Shown: positions 51,647 to 60,933 of the stretch, one piece after another
Layout: each line of letters starts with the position of its first letter
Position numbering within the stretch: the first letter of the stretch is position 1
NCBI GenBank assembly: GCA_023957575.1
Contig: JAMLGU010000003.1
Coordinates: 310,001 to 374,000, forward strand
DNA from: Chitinophagaceae bacterium
Lineage (GTDB): Bacteria > Bacteroidota > Bacteroidia > Chitinophagales > Chitinophagaceae
Reading direction: 5' to 3'
DNA: 64,000 nucleotides
Translations under genes and position numbers: made by a program
The notes under the pieces: model-generated
Told to the model about the DNA's origin: nothing
The model's database searches: none
Seen by the model: only the letters and a program-made list of their open reading frames with translations

Positions 51647-52771
51647 TTAAGAAAAATCATGGTTCAATAGTCTTACCTCCTCAAAATCGTCATCAAATAC
51701 GATCAAACTTTCTGAAGGGTATCCTTTTTTGATAAAGCCTATTTTATCATCCATACGGATGGCTCGTGCAACACGGCTGGTGCCCATTTCTATGGCTTCC
51801 TGCAGGGTAGCGCCCAAATGAAGAACAGTGTTTTTGATGGCCTCGGGCATAGATATGGCAGCGCCGGCAAGATTGCCAAACCTGTCTCTGTAAAAACCAT
51901 CTTCCATAGTAATATTAAAGCCTTCCCAATCGAATCGGGTCTTTTTTCTACCCAGAAAGCTAGAATCCGTAATTAAAAAGAGTTTTTCACCCTTTAGGCG
52001 GCGTGCAATTCGCAGGGTAGCATAACTTATATGACCTCCATCAACTATAACAGGGGCATACACCTGGTCGTTTTCAAATACCGCTCCTACCGTTCCGGGC
52101 TCACGATGGCCAAACTGAGTCATAGCATTAAAAAGATGGGTTACTAAATGAATACCTTTGCTAAAATAAAATTGTGCCTGTTCATAAGTCATGGTAGAGT
52201 GTCCTGCAGAAATAATAATGCCCGACTCCAACAACATATCTAATTGATAATCAGTAAAGATTTCAGGAGCTATGGTTATTACTTTTATCACTTCACTTCC
52301 CTTTTCGATAATAGTTTTAAGTTCCCTGTCAGTAGGTAATCTTACTATTGCCGGATGATGAGCGCCACGTTTTTGAGCATTTAGAAAAGGCCCTTCTAAG
52401 TGCATCCCCAAAAAACGGTGATTTGCAGCCTTATAATTTTTTATAACTTCAATAGCTTCCAAAATCACTTCTTCGGGAGAAGAAATAAGGGTGGCCAAAA
52501 AATAGGGGGTTGCATAATCACGAGATGCCTGCTCCATTTCGGAAAGGGTTTCCATGCCGGGTGTTTCCGAAAAGTATCTATAGTAGCCTCCGTTTAACTG
52601 AATATCAATCAAACCAGGTGCAATACTTTTACCTTTCAGGTCAATGATTTGAACATTCTCAGGGATGTAGTTACTTACATCAACAATTTTTTCACCATCA
52701 ACAATTACTGACTTATTTATAAGTACTTCTTCTCCGGTATAAATTATACAATTGGTAAAAGCTTTTAACAT
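51647..52771 (-). CDS. nagA: N-acetylglucosamine-6-phosphate deacetylase
   Basis: 374 residues, normal NagA length. It removes the acetyl group from GlcNAc-6-P to give glucosamine-6-P in the cytoplasm. Motifs of the amidohydrolase metal site: APGLIDIQLNGG, MHLEGPFLNAQKRGAH (metal Glu), IISAGHSTM and LVTHLFNAMTQ (metal His), LITDSSFLG (catalytic Asp). It is the most upstream gene of the polysaccharide locus and the main evidence that the glycan contains GlcNAc. It follows the OstA-like gene after 54 bases, but its end is separated from DeoR2 by 169 bases. Its own promoter is unclear; a minus-strand TAACTTTT lies about 20 bases upstream. Confidence 0.93.
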   Translation of the reverse strand: MLKAFTNCIIYTGEEVLINKSVIVDGEKIVDVSNYIPENVQIIDLKGKSIAPGLIDIQLNGGYYRYFSETPGMETLSEMEQASRDYATPYFLATLISSPEEVILEAIEVIKNYKAANHRFLGMHLEGPFLNAQKRGAHHPAIVRLPTDRELKTIIEKGSEVIKVITIAPEIFTDYQLDMLLESGIIISAGHSTMTYEQAQFYFSKGIHLVTHLFNAMTQFGHREPGTVGAVFENDQVYAPVIVDGGHISYATLRIARRLKGEKLFLITDSSFLGRKKTRFDWEGFNITMEDGFYRDRFGNLAGAAISMPEAIKNTVLHLGATLQEAIEMGTSRVARAIRMDDKIGFIKKGYPSESLIVFDDDFEEVRLLNHDFS

Positions 52772-52825
52772 TGTTGAAAATTTTAAAAGTTAAAGTGGCA
52801 ATTTTGAAGTGTGGGCAAGTGAACC

Positions 52826-55078
52826 TTATTCAAATAATTCATACTTGGTCTTTGGCCTTCTGGCTTCTAACCATTGAAATCCTTCCAACCGCATCTCGCT
52901 GGGTCTTTTTTGTTTTATTGGATATATTGTCCCTTTGGGCTGACCCCTGAAAACAACCTTTTTTATCTCTTTGTTCTTCGTATATATATCAATAATATCC
53001 GAACTGGTTTTATTGATACCGGTATAAGCGCTGTCTTCATCCTGCAGGAAATAAATACTTTCGGCGCTTCCTTTGGCTTTTACCGAATCGAGATTACCAT
53101 TGGTAAACCTGCCATCCATCCTTGAAGATTTTATTTGATTAAACACACCCTGCTGAAGCATGCTAACCATAAATCCATTATTGATCGCTTCAAACCAACT
53201 GGGTTTTTTGTTTTCGGTATGCAGATAAATGGTATCGCCGGTAATCTGATTTTCCTTTCCCCATACCACAGGTTCTTTATAAAGCCTGAAAACGGAGTCT
53301 CGAAATGAATAGAACATACTGTCCGAAACTGCTTGCAAAGAATCTGAAAAAATTCTAACATTATGAAAAGCCTCAAAATAACGGTCGGTACTATCCTTAG
53401 CTGCGTCAGACTGCAACTTCAACGAATCTGACTTTGCCATACTTTTATTCAGATTTAATTGATTATTTTCAGCATTTGCTGAGTCTTTTATTGGGGACGG
53501 TATTTTGGATTTGCCCAATGAATCGTTCACCGGCAATTTATTATCTGCCTTAGTAAGTTTCTGTTGCAAAGAATCGGAACTGAGCTTTTGCTTTTCAGCA
53601 GTTTTTAACGAGTCTGTTTGCCTGACGATATTGGTGTCAAGTGCAGGTTGCTTTTCGCTATTTATTGCAATTAAAGAATCTTTCGGCTTCTTTACCGCAT
53701 CTTTAATCTTCTGTGTTGAATCCGGCAGACTTATATTTTTAGCATTTTCTTCATTTATAACCGCAACCTGTCCTTCCTTCGTAGTATCCTTTGCCCTAAC
53801 CTGGTCGGTAGTCTTTGCTATTCCTGAATCCAAAGAAGGTTTGATGTCTAATTTTTTAGTAGTTAACAAGCTATCTGAAGGTGGTTTTTGGCCCGGTGGC
53901 ATTTTTTCACTTTCCGGAAAACCGTTTTTAGAATCCTCCTTTACCTTGTCTGTAACATTCTTCAATTTGGCTACCGGTGGCTCGTCTAATTTTGTTTCAT
54001 TTCCAGCCATTTTTTTATTTAAAGCAGAATCGGCAGCAGCCTGAATACTGTCTTCAACCGCCTTTTTTCTGGCTTCGGCCATTTCCTGCATTTTATATAG
54101 TTCGGATAGTTTGGCGCTGAACAAAGTATCGGCGGTTACAAAAATTGAATCACCCTCCTGCTTGATAATCAAAAGTGGTTTTTGGGTGGCTAAAACAGCC
54201 TCCGTTATTCTGTCTTGATAAACTAAATTGGCAATTATAATGGTGGAGCGGGTAGAGTCAACAATAATCGCATTTCCTTCAGCCTGCGCCAACTTTTCTG
54301 TCAAAGAAACCTTATTGGCAGTAATGGTTGACTTATTGTTATCATTGATAAAGGGACGCTGACCAAACTCAGCTTCGCCGGTTTTTAGGTTGTAAAATCC
54401 TTCTTTGGTTTTTATGGTGCGGTTTGCGCTGTCCTTTATGGTTGTCTGGGCAATGAATCGGGCTATTTGATTATCGGTATTATATAATAAGGAGTCTGCT
54501 TCTATTTTGTAAGCAGGGTCGTTTACCACCACATTCCTTTTAAAATAGGCATCCTTAATATCACTGTAATAAAAAGCCTCTGAGCTGGTAATAATTGTTT
54601 TTTTGTTTACTATTTTACCACCATTTTTATAATTGGCAATGTGAGTACCCATATTATACTCCATTGTGGGTGTAGTGAGCACTACTTTCCCATCGGTAAG
54701 TTTTACGTTGCCGTCAAAATAAGCAATTTGTTTATCTTCCAGATAGCGCAAATGATCGGCATAAATATCAGTGGTGTCCGAGTCATTGATGCGAACCTTA
54801 CCCCATGCCTCAAAGGTTTTGTTGGTGGCATTTCTTACACACTTATTCGCATAGAATAAAGAACGCCCCTGTTGCAAAATTACATTTCCTTCCAGGATGA
54901 AAAGATTTGAACTGTCTTTGGTTTTTAAGATGATGGTGCTATCGGCTTGTTTTACAATCACTTCATTGCCTGCCTTTACAGAAGAACCAATCTGTGCTAT
55001 AGCGCCAAAAGGAACAAAACAGCCTGTAATCAGCGCTAAAACTATTATTAAACAAGTATGTAAATATCTGAAAATCAC
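52826..55078 (-). CDS. OstA/LptA-like periplasmic LPS-transport protein with long charged insert
   Basis: 750 residues. A signal sequence (to about 28, GAIAQ) is followed by repeated OstA-type strands (NLFILEGNVILQQGRSLFYAN, YLEDKQIAYFDGNVKLTDGKV, AYFKRNVVVNDPAYKIEADSLLYN, AQAEGNAIIVDSTRSTII) up to about residue 310, the bridge fold of LptA. Residues about 330-565 are a Lys/Asp/Ser/Pro-rich, probably disordered stretch. After it, OstA-like strands return (FHNVRIFSDSLQAVSDSM, WGKENQITGDTIYLHTENKKP, ending LEARRPKTKYELFE). The two OstA segments around a flexible linker are much larger than E. coli LptA (about 185 residues). The start overlaps the end of the MCE gene by 4 bases, so the two are coupled. 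Confidence 0.85.
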   Translation of the reverse strand: MIFRYLHTCLIIVLALITGCFVPFGAIAQIGSSVKAGNEVIVKQADSTIILKTKDSSNLFILEGNVILQQGRSLFYANKCVRNATNKTFEAWGKVRINDSDTTDIYADHLRYLEDKQIAYFDGNVKLTDGKVVLTTPTMEYNMGTHIANYKNGGKIVNKKTIITSSEAFYYSDIKDAYFKRNVVVNDPAYKIEADSLLYNTDNQIARFIAQTTIKDSANRTIKTKEGFYNLKTGEAEFGQRPFINDNNKSTITANKVSLTEKLAQAEGNAIIVDSTRSTIIIANLVYQDRITEAVLATQKPLLIIKQEGDSIFVTADTLFSAKLSELYKMQEMAEARKKAVEDSIQAAADSALNKKMAGNETKLDEPPVAKLKNVTDKVKEDSKNGFPESEKMPPGQKPPSDSLLTTKKLDIKPSLDSGIAKTTDQVRAKDTTKEGQVAVINEENAKNISLPDSTQKIKDAVKKPKDSLIAINSEKQPALDTNIVRQTDSLKTAEKQKLSSDSLQQKLTKADNKLPVNDSLGKSKIPSPIKDSANAENNQLNLNKSMAKSDSLKLQSDAAKDSTDRYFEAFHNVRIFSDSLQAVSDSMFYSFRDSVFRLYKEPVVWGKENQITGDTIYLHTENKKPSWFEAINNGFMVSMLQQGVFNQIKSSRMDGRFTNGNLDSVKAKGSAESIYFLQDEDSAYTGINKTSSDIIDIYTKNKEIKKVVFRGQPKGTIYPIKQKRPSEMRLEGFQWLEARRPKTKYELFE

Positions 55079-56058
55079 TTAGGAACAGAATCTTTTATAG
55101 CCGGCGCAACCAATTCGCCTGATTTATTTTTTTTACCAAAAACAGAAATATTTACATACCTCTTAGGATGTACCCTCACATCGTCAAGCAGAATTTCTGC
55201 ACTTAATAATACATCATTTAATTTGTTGTACAGTTTCTTGTCGTTCATCAAAGCTCCCAAGCTACCATTGGGGTTTGATACCTTTGCCAAAACCAGTTTC
55301 AATTCTGATATAGTAGCATTTAAGGAATCCATTGTTCTTTCTAACCTTAGTTGTGCCAAATCATTGCTAAACGTATTGGCGTTGCTCAGGATACTTTCTA
55401 TTTCAGCATTTTGATTTTTCAGGTTTCCGGTTACTGAGCTCGCATTTTCTAAGGTAGCAGCTAATGGTTTTGTAGCTGCATCCAGCAGTTTATTTATACT
55501 CAGTGTAGTAATTTTCAGATTGGAAATGACCATCTGCAATTCTCTTTGCGTATGAGCATCCAGCGTATTATTCACATTTGACAATAGCAGATTGAGGGAA
55601 TCGGCTACATTTCTAACCTTACCCATCAGCGGTTTTGCTTCTGTGGTAAGGTCGCCCAGCAAGCCTTCTTCTATTCGAGTAGAAATCTCATCACCGTTTT
55701 GCAAAAAAGTTGCGGCATTTCCCTTTTCAATGATGATATTGGAAGCGCCTAACAAACTTCCGGAAATATATGCCACTGAATTGGTAGGGATATTTACATT
55801 TTGAGAGATACTGATTGTAACCTTTACGGCAGACAGATTGGCATCTACGGGTTCCATACCATACACAGTTCCAATGGTAAGTCCATTGATTTTTACAAAA
55901 TTCGATTTTTCAAGCGCACCCACTGATTTGAAAATGGCATAAATCTTTGGAGTTCGGTTAAATACGTCTTTGCCCTTTAAAAATCTGAACCCCAGAATTA
56001 ACCCAATAATTGCTGCCAGCGCTAATAACCCGACTTTCAGTTCATTTGATATCTTCAT
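55075..56058 (-). CDS. MCE/MlaD-family lipid-transport protein
   Basis: 327 residues. One N-terminal membrane helix (about 8-27, VGLLALAAIIGLILGFRFL), then a single MCE domain (YAIFKSVGALEKSNFVKING, VKVTISISQNVNIPTNSVAYI, GASNIIIEKG) and a long helical/coiled-coil C-terminus (about 130-290) that can form a tube. MlaD proteins take phospholipids between the inner and outer membranes, normally with an MlaE permease and MlaF ATPase; these are not adjacent. Coupling with the OstA-like gene (4-base overlap) suggests joint control of lipid and LPS transport. A -7 box TACTTTTG lies 78 bases upstream. Confidence 0.92.
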   Translation of the reverse strand: MKISNELKVGLLALAAIIGLILGFRFLKGKDVFNRTPKIYAIFKSVGALEKSNFVKINGLTIGTVYGMEPVDANLSAVKVTISISQNVNIPTNSVAYISGSLLGASNIIIEKGNAATFLQNGDEISTRIEEGLLGDLTTEAKPLMGKVRNVADSLNLLLSNVNNTLDAHTQRELQMVISNLKITTLSINKLLDAATKPLAATLENASSVTGNLKNQNAEIESILSNANTFSNDLAQLRLERTMDSLNATISELKLVLAKVSNPNGSLGALMNDKKLYNKLNDVLLSAEILLDDVRVHPKRYVNISVFGKKNKSGELVAPAIKDSVPK

Positions 56059-56135
56059 TTCATCAGTTTATTATGGTGTCTTATCAAACTATTTAGCATT
56101 TTACAAACCTACAAAAATCAATATTGCTATCAAAG

Positions 56136-56143
56136 CAAAAGTA
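56136..56143 (-). promoter_or_regulatory. -7 promoter box for the MCE-OstA unit
   Basis: TACTTTTG on the minus strand matches TAnnTTTG, with a leader of about 74 bases to the ATG at 56058. No -33 element identified. Confidence 0.4.
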
Positions 56144-56240
56144 CCCAAAACCAATCACTTAAACAGTAATTGGATTAGCAATTTAGATAATAATTATGAG
56201 TTGCATTAATGTTTTAAAAAATCTTTGATGAGTCGGATAC

Positions 56241-57194
56241 TTATTTTGGAGCCTGCTCGGCAGCAATATGTGTTTTTTCCACATAACCTTTTACAGCCTT
56301 TACAATATTTTTTACAATAGCTTCCTGCCCTGTTTCACTCATCATGTATTGCTCTTCTTCTTTATTGCTTATAAAACCCATTTCTATCAATATACTGGGC
56401 ATTCCTGTGGCTTGCAGCACCCAAATTCCCTTGTGGTTTCGCTGCTGCACTCCGCGACTTGTTCTACCCTCATTTGTAAATTCCTGCTCTACAAGGTTGG
56501 CCAGCAAATAACTTTTTCTGAAATAATGCTGTGCATAAATGAGCATTCTGGCTTTTTCGGCAGGGTCATTCGGGTCGGGAAGTTGTAGATTGTCAGAGGT
56601 TTCTGTTTCTTCATTATAATAATCATCATTATTTTTTACTGATGATATTTTCTGGTCATTTTTGCCCACTGCCCATATATAGGTTTCGGTACCTACTGCT
56701 TTATTTTCTACCCAAAAATCCTCATAAATGGGTACCCGCACTGTTTTTTTTATGCGTTTTTTCCCTTTTTTCACTGTTCTTACCTGATTGGTGTGGCCAA
56801 CCACCCTTTTTTCGTACCAACCGCCCGGTTTTCGCCCTGCGGCATTGCAATGCAGCGAAATGAAAAGGTCGCCGCCATTTCGATTTGCAAAATCTGCGCG
56901 CCATTTGTTGGCAGCATCTTTGTTGGCGGCATAACCAGGGAAGGCGGTAGTGGGGCGTGTTTCCAGTATTTTTATAGAAGGAAACTCCGTTCGTAAGGCT
57001 TTGGCCAGTTTTTGGGCAACCGATAGTGTAATTGTAGCTTCATTAGTTACCGTTCCGGGAGCGCCACTGTCCGATCCACCATGACCTGCATCCACAATAA
57101 TTGTTTTTACCTGATTCTTATTTACCTGTGCCATCAGGAAACCTGAAAGAGACAATAAAAAAATGACAATATTTATTCTTAAAAAATTCATCAA
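56241..57194 (-). CDS. N-acetylmuramoyl-L-alanine amidase (Amidase_3)
   Basis: 317 residues. Signal peptide ending LMAQ, then the zinc amidase domain: VDAGHGGSDSGAPG (zinc His), TNEATITL (zinc Glu), LFISLHCNA (zinc His) and ILIEMGFISN (catalytic Glu). It splits the bond between MurNAc and L-Ala of peptidoglycan for daughter-cell separation or wall turnover. An insertion between motifs 3 and 4 (about 120-210, basic VKKGKKRIKKTVRV then acidic) is longer than in minimal amidases and may act as an autoinhibitory segment, as in AmiB/AmiC; this is inference. No AMIN or LysM domain. An alternative start is one codon later. The LptD-like gene is divergent, 96 bases away. Confidence 0.93.
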   Translation of the reverse strand: MMNFLRINIVIFLLSLSGFLMAQVNKNQVKTIIVDAGHGGSDSGAPGTVTNEATITLSVAQKLAKALRTEFPSIKILETRPTTAFPGYAANKDAANKWRADFANRNGGDLFISLHCNAAGRKPGGWYEKRVVGHTNQVRTVKKGKKRIKKTVRVPIYEDFWVENKAVGTETYIWAVGKNDQKISSVKNNDDYYNEETETSDNLQLPDPNDPAEKARMLIYAQHYFRKSYLLANLVEQEFTNEGRTSRGVQQRNHKGIWVLQATGMPSILIEMGFISNKEEEQYMMSETGQEAIVKNIVKAVKGYVEKTHIAAEQAPK

Positions 57195-57262
57195 TCAATA
57201 TTTTTTAATCGTAATTATTATTTTTTAGATACTTCTTCACAAATTCTTTAGGTTGTTATTTA

Positions 57263-57270
57263 TACATTTG
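57263..57270 (+). promoter_or_regulatory. -7 promoter box for the LptD-like gene
   Basis: TACATTTG matches TAnnTTTG and predicts a start near 57274, a 17-base leader to the ATG at 57291. No -33 TTG at the right distance. Confidence 0.4.
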
Positions 57271-57290
57271 CTTTCTTTGGAGCTAATTTG

Positions 57291-60143
57291 ATGTACAAAT
57301 TTAAAAAAATTTTTTTCGTGCCGGTTCTTACTGCTATAACCATCATAGCGGTAAGCGGCAATATTAATACTATTGATACATTTTACAAAGACTCATCGCA
57401 GAATAAGAAAAATATTAACATTAATTCTGCTGTAGATACGGTTCCAAAACGCACCGCAAAGATTACTTCAGATACGCTTAAAAAAAATACTGCCGATACG
57501 GCATTATTGATTGATACCTTAAAAAAAGACACCATCTTACCCGATTCTTTAAAAAATGACAGCCTATTGAAGTTAAAATCCGATACTTTTTCCATAAAAA
57601 TATCTAAAGATACTTTTGATGCCCCGGTCAACTATGAAGCGTCCGATTCGGTAGTGGGTCTTTTACAGGAAAAAATAATCAAACTGTTTGGCAAGGCTAA
57701 GGCAGAATATCAGGATGTAAGTATTAATGCTCCAACTATTGAACTGGATCAGGCAAAAAATATTTTAAAAGCAGCGCCTGGCAGAGACACTCTTGGAGCC
57801 CTTACCGAATATGCCGAAATGAAACAGGGGCAGGAAACGTATAAAACCGAAGGAATTGAATACAACTTCAAAACCCAGCAGGGCTTGACAAAAGGAGCCA
57901 TTACTACTCAGGGAGAAATGTACGTGCATACTGAAATTGCCAAAAAAGTGGATGCCAATACCATGTATGCCAAAGGCACTTTCTTTACAACCTGCAATCT
58001 TGATGAGCCACATTTTGGTTTCAGGGCCAGGAAATCAAAAATCGTTAATAATAAAATAGCAGTAACAGGTTCGGTAAGACCTGAGTTCGACTCGGTGCCG
58101 ATACCCATTTACCTGCCTTTTGGTTATTTTCCGCTGTATCAGGGCAGGCGCTCAGGCCTGTTGCCTCCTACCTTCGAAACCAATGATCAGGAAGGTTTGG
58201 GATTAGCAGGAATTGGTTATTACAAGATACTTGGCCCACACATGGATTTGCAATTGAGGGGTGATATTTACTCAATGGGTAGCTGGAAAGTATATCTGAA
58301 CAGCAAATATTTAAAAAATTATAAATATAGCGGTGGCTTAAACCTATCGTATGCCAGAACCCAAAGAAACTTTAGGGGAGACTTGGATTACAATGTTATG
58401 AAAAACATGGCAATCAATTGGAGCCATCAGTCTGATATGCGATCCAGACCGGGTACTACATTTGGCGCAAATGTAAACTATAGCACCACCCGGAACAACC
58501 AGACTTACATGAGTAATTATCAGGAGCGTTTTCAAAATACAATAGGGTCTTCTATCAATTACGCAAAAACCTGGCAGGATAAGCCGTTTAATTTTACTGC
58601 CAGCGCCACACATAACCAAAACAACTCTACCCACACCATTAATATCAACCTGCCCAACCTTGGGTTTACCATGAACACTATTTATCCTTTTCAGAAAAAA
58701 GAATCGGTAGGTTCCAAAAAATGGTACGAACAACTTGGGATTGGTTATAACGGAAGCCTGCAAAACTCCACCAGTTTTGTAGATACGTTGAATTATAAAA
58801 GTATCTATGGCAAGTCCACTTTTCAGCACATTGTGGACACCATGCAATGGAATGCATCTCATAATATACCTATCTCCCTTTCATTGCCGCCTATTTTGGG
58901 AGGAGCTGTTACCGTTTCTCCTTCTGTAAGTTATGGTATGGACTGGGTGGACAGGGCTCTGACTTATGGCTGGGATGCCGCAAGAGACACCAACTATCAT
59001 GAAATTAAAAAGGGTATCCACATCAAACAAAGAGCATCGGCAGGATTGTCGTTCAGCACTGCATTATTTGGCACATACCAATTCAAAAACAAAAAGGTTG
59101 TGGCCATCCGGCACGTAGTAAGGCCCAACTTTAGCCTGAACTATACTCCCGACCTAAACCGAGCTTTTTGGCGAACCGTACAGGTGGATTCATCAGGAAG
59201 AAAAGTGCTCTATAACACAATGGATGCCTATCCTAACCCCTATATTGCCAGAGTAACCAATCAGTTTGTGAGCAGAGAAAATGCAGGTATGAGTTTTAGT
59301 TTTGACAACAGTCTGGAAATGAAAGTGAGGGATAAAAAAAGCGATCCAAAAGATACTACCAAAACAGAAAATCCCGAAACTCAGTTTAAAAAAGTCAGGC
59401 TGATAGAAGGTTTTGGATTCAACACATCCTATAACTTCATGGCAGATTCCTTAAAATTGGCGCCATTAAGTATTTATGTTCGTACCAATTTATTTGAAAA
59501 AGTGAATATCAGTGCCGGCGCTACCCTTGTACCTTACCAACTCAACAATTTTGGGGCAGCCACCAGCAAATACGCATGGCAAGGCGGGAAGTTCAGTGTA
59601 GGGAAAATCACTAATGCCAATTTATCCTTAAGCACCAGCTTCCAGAGTAAGCCCAAAGACCCAGAAAAGGAAAAGAAACGACAGGATGCCATCAATCAAA
59701 CACTGAACGACCCAATGATGCGGGCAGACCAGCAACAACTGCTGGAGTACATGCGTACCAATCCAACAGAATTTGTAGATTTTAATACTCCCTGGAGCGT
59801 AAATCTTTCGTTCTCATTCAGCTATTTTAGAGGAGGATTAGATACCACCACTAATAAATGGAAGCAGAATTTTACGGCAAGCATTAATGCAGGCGGTAGC
59901 TTTAATCTTACTCCAAAATGGAATTTTAGTGTAAGCAATATCAATTACGATTTTGTAACCAAAAAAATGCAGTCGGTTCAGTTCTCTATTTCCAGAGATT
60001 TACACTGCTGGCAGTTGGGTATCAACGTTGGCCCCATCGGACCCACAAGATTCTTCAACTTTACCATCAGCCCCAAAGCGGGAATATTGCAAGACCTGAA
60101 AATCAATCGTACCCGATCCTTCTACTCGGGTAACATGTATTGA
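57291..60143 (+). CDS. LptD-like LPS-assembly outer-membrane protein
   Basis: 950 residues from the ATG at 57291; a TTG one codon upstream is a poorer start. A signal/anchor (about 3-24) is followed by a low-complexity Asp/Lys/Thr-rich region (to about 105; repeated DTLKKDT-like motifs), an OstA-like segment (INAPTIELDQAKNILKAAPG, TEGIEYNFKTQQGLTKGAITTQG) and the LptD barrel with MYAKGTFFTTCNLDEPHFGFRA, VRPEFDSVPIPIYLPFGYFPLY and GRRSGLLPPTFE, typical of Bacteroidota LptD. It inserts LPS into the outer leaflet together with LptE. It faces the OstA/MCE/amidase genes across 96 bases and overlaps the convergent plsC by 22 bases. Confidence 0.92.
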   Translation: MYKFKKIFFVPVLTAITIIAVSGNINTIDTFYKDSSQNKKNININSAVDTVPKRTAKITSDTLKKNTADTALLIDTLKKDTILPDSLKNDSLLKLKSDTFSIKISKDTFDAPVNYEASDSVVGLLQEKIIKLFGKAKAEYQDVSINAPTIELDQAKNILKAAPGRDTLGALTEYAEMKQGQETYKTEGIEYNFKTQQGLTKGAITTQGEMYVHTEIAKKVDANTMYAKGTFFTTCNLDEPHFGFRARKSKIVNNKIAVTGSVRPEFDSVPIPIYLPFGYFPLYQGRRSGLLPPTFETNDQEGLGLAGIGYYKILGPHMDLQLRGDIYSMGSWKVYLNSKYLKNYKYSGGLNLSYARTQRNFRGDLDYNVMKNMAINWSHQSDMRSRPGTTFGANVNYSTTRNNQTYMSNYQERFQNTIGSSINYAKTWQDKPFNFTASATHNQNNSTHTININLPNLGFTMNTIYPFQKKESVGSKKWYEQLGIGYNGSLQNSTSFVDTLNYKSIYGKSTFQHIVDTMQWNASHNIPISLSLPPILGGAVTVSPSVSYGMDWVDRALTYGWDAARDTNYHEIKKGIHIKQRASAGLSFSTALFGTYQFKNKKVVAIRHVVRPNFSLNYTPDLNRAFWRTVQVDSSGRKVLYNTMDAYPNPYIARVTNQFVSRENAGMSFSFDNSLEMKVRDKKSDPKDTTKTENPETQFKKVRLIEGFGFNTSYNFMADSLKLAPLSIYVRTNLFEKVNISAGATLVPYQLNNFGAATSKYAWQGGKFSVGKITNANLSLSTSFQSKPKDPEKEKKRQDAINQTLNDPMMRADQQQLLEYMRTNPTEFVDFNTPWSVNLSFSFSYFRGGLDTTTNKWKQNFTASINAGGSFNLTPKWNFSVSNINYDFVTKKMQSVQFSISRDLHCWQLGINVGPIGPTRFFNFTISPKAGILQDLKINRTRSFYSGNMY

Positions 60144-60865
60144 CGCAAATAATTTTCCATAATTTTATAAACTTCATCCTTTAAATCCTGCGTGGTTTTT
60201 TCTGCTGAAGCAACAGGAGGCAAGAAATGAATTTCAAATCTGGTAGGCCAAAAGAAAAAAGTCTTCTCGAAAGGCAATGCTTTTTTTGTATTCATTAAAA
60301 TAGCAGGAATAATATCCTTTCCATTTTCTACCGCTAAACGGAAAGCGCCATCGTAAAATTTTTTCAGAGGCTCTTTAGTTCTGTTGCGTGTACCTTCAGG
60401 ATAAATACTCATGTGAATACCCTTTTCTAAAACACTCTTCATTTTCCAATAACTTTCCTTTCTGCTTTTATCGTCCTTACGATTTATCAATACAGACCCT
60501 CTGGCATAATACCAACCAAAGATGGGGATTTTTGCATAAAAATCCTTCGCAATGGTTTTATTGGGCCCCGGAATAAAAGGACAGGACAGCGTAGGGTCAA
60601 TTATTGAATTATGATTGGCCGTTACTACATAAACCTTGCCTTTTTCAAAATTTTCCTGTCCTTTGATGCGCAGTGGGCAAGCTACCAAAAATAACCACAT
60701 CCGAATCCAAACCCTCGACCACCAGATAAAATAACGCGTTCCCGTTGGCTCAGGAATGATATATGCCAGCATGGAAGGAAGAAAAATAATCGAAAAGGTG
60801 AAAATAAAAGTTATCAAACCCCATAATGCCCATATACGGCCGGCAATTTCTTTTAAAACTTTCAT
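60122..60865 (-). CDS. plsC: 1-acyl-sn-glycerol-3-phosphate acyltransferase
   Basis: 247 residues. Two N-terminal membrane segments (about 8-40), then the acyltransferase motifs: HX4D as ANHNSIIDP, GWYYARGSVLINR and EGTR in SIYPEGTRNRTKEP, plus IIPAILMNT. It adds the second fatty acid to lysophosphatidic acid in phospholipid synthesis at the inner membrane. The 3' end overlaps the LptD-like gene by 22 bases tail-to-tail, so the transcripts are antisense there. An IS630-type element starts about 70 bases upstream of its ATG and may have displaced or supplied promoter sequence. Confidence 0.93.
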   Translation of the reverse strand: MKVLKEIAGRIWALWGLITFIFTFSIIFLPSMLAYIIPEPTGTRYFIWWSRVWIRMWLFLVACPLRIKGQENFEKGKVYVVTANHNSIIDPTLSCPFIPGPNKTIAKDFYAKIPIFGWYYARGSVLINRKDDKSRKESYWKMKSVLEKGIHMSIYPEGTRNRTKEPLKKFYDGAFRLAVENGKDIIPAILMNTKKALPFEKTFFFWPTRFEIHFLPPVASAEKTTQDLKDEVYKIMENYLRQYMLPE

Positions 60866-60933
60866 CGAAATCTTTTAAATTTTTGACAATATTACTACTC
60901 TTCTCACAAATCAATTCAAGATATTAATCGTTA

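Noticed and set aside
58344..58862. 172-codon antisense frame inside the LptD-like gene
   Set aside because: Lies wholly opposite a well-supported barrel gene and shows no family motif.
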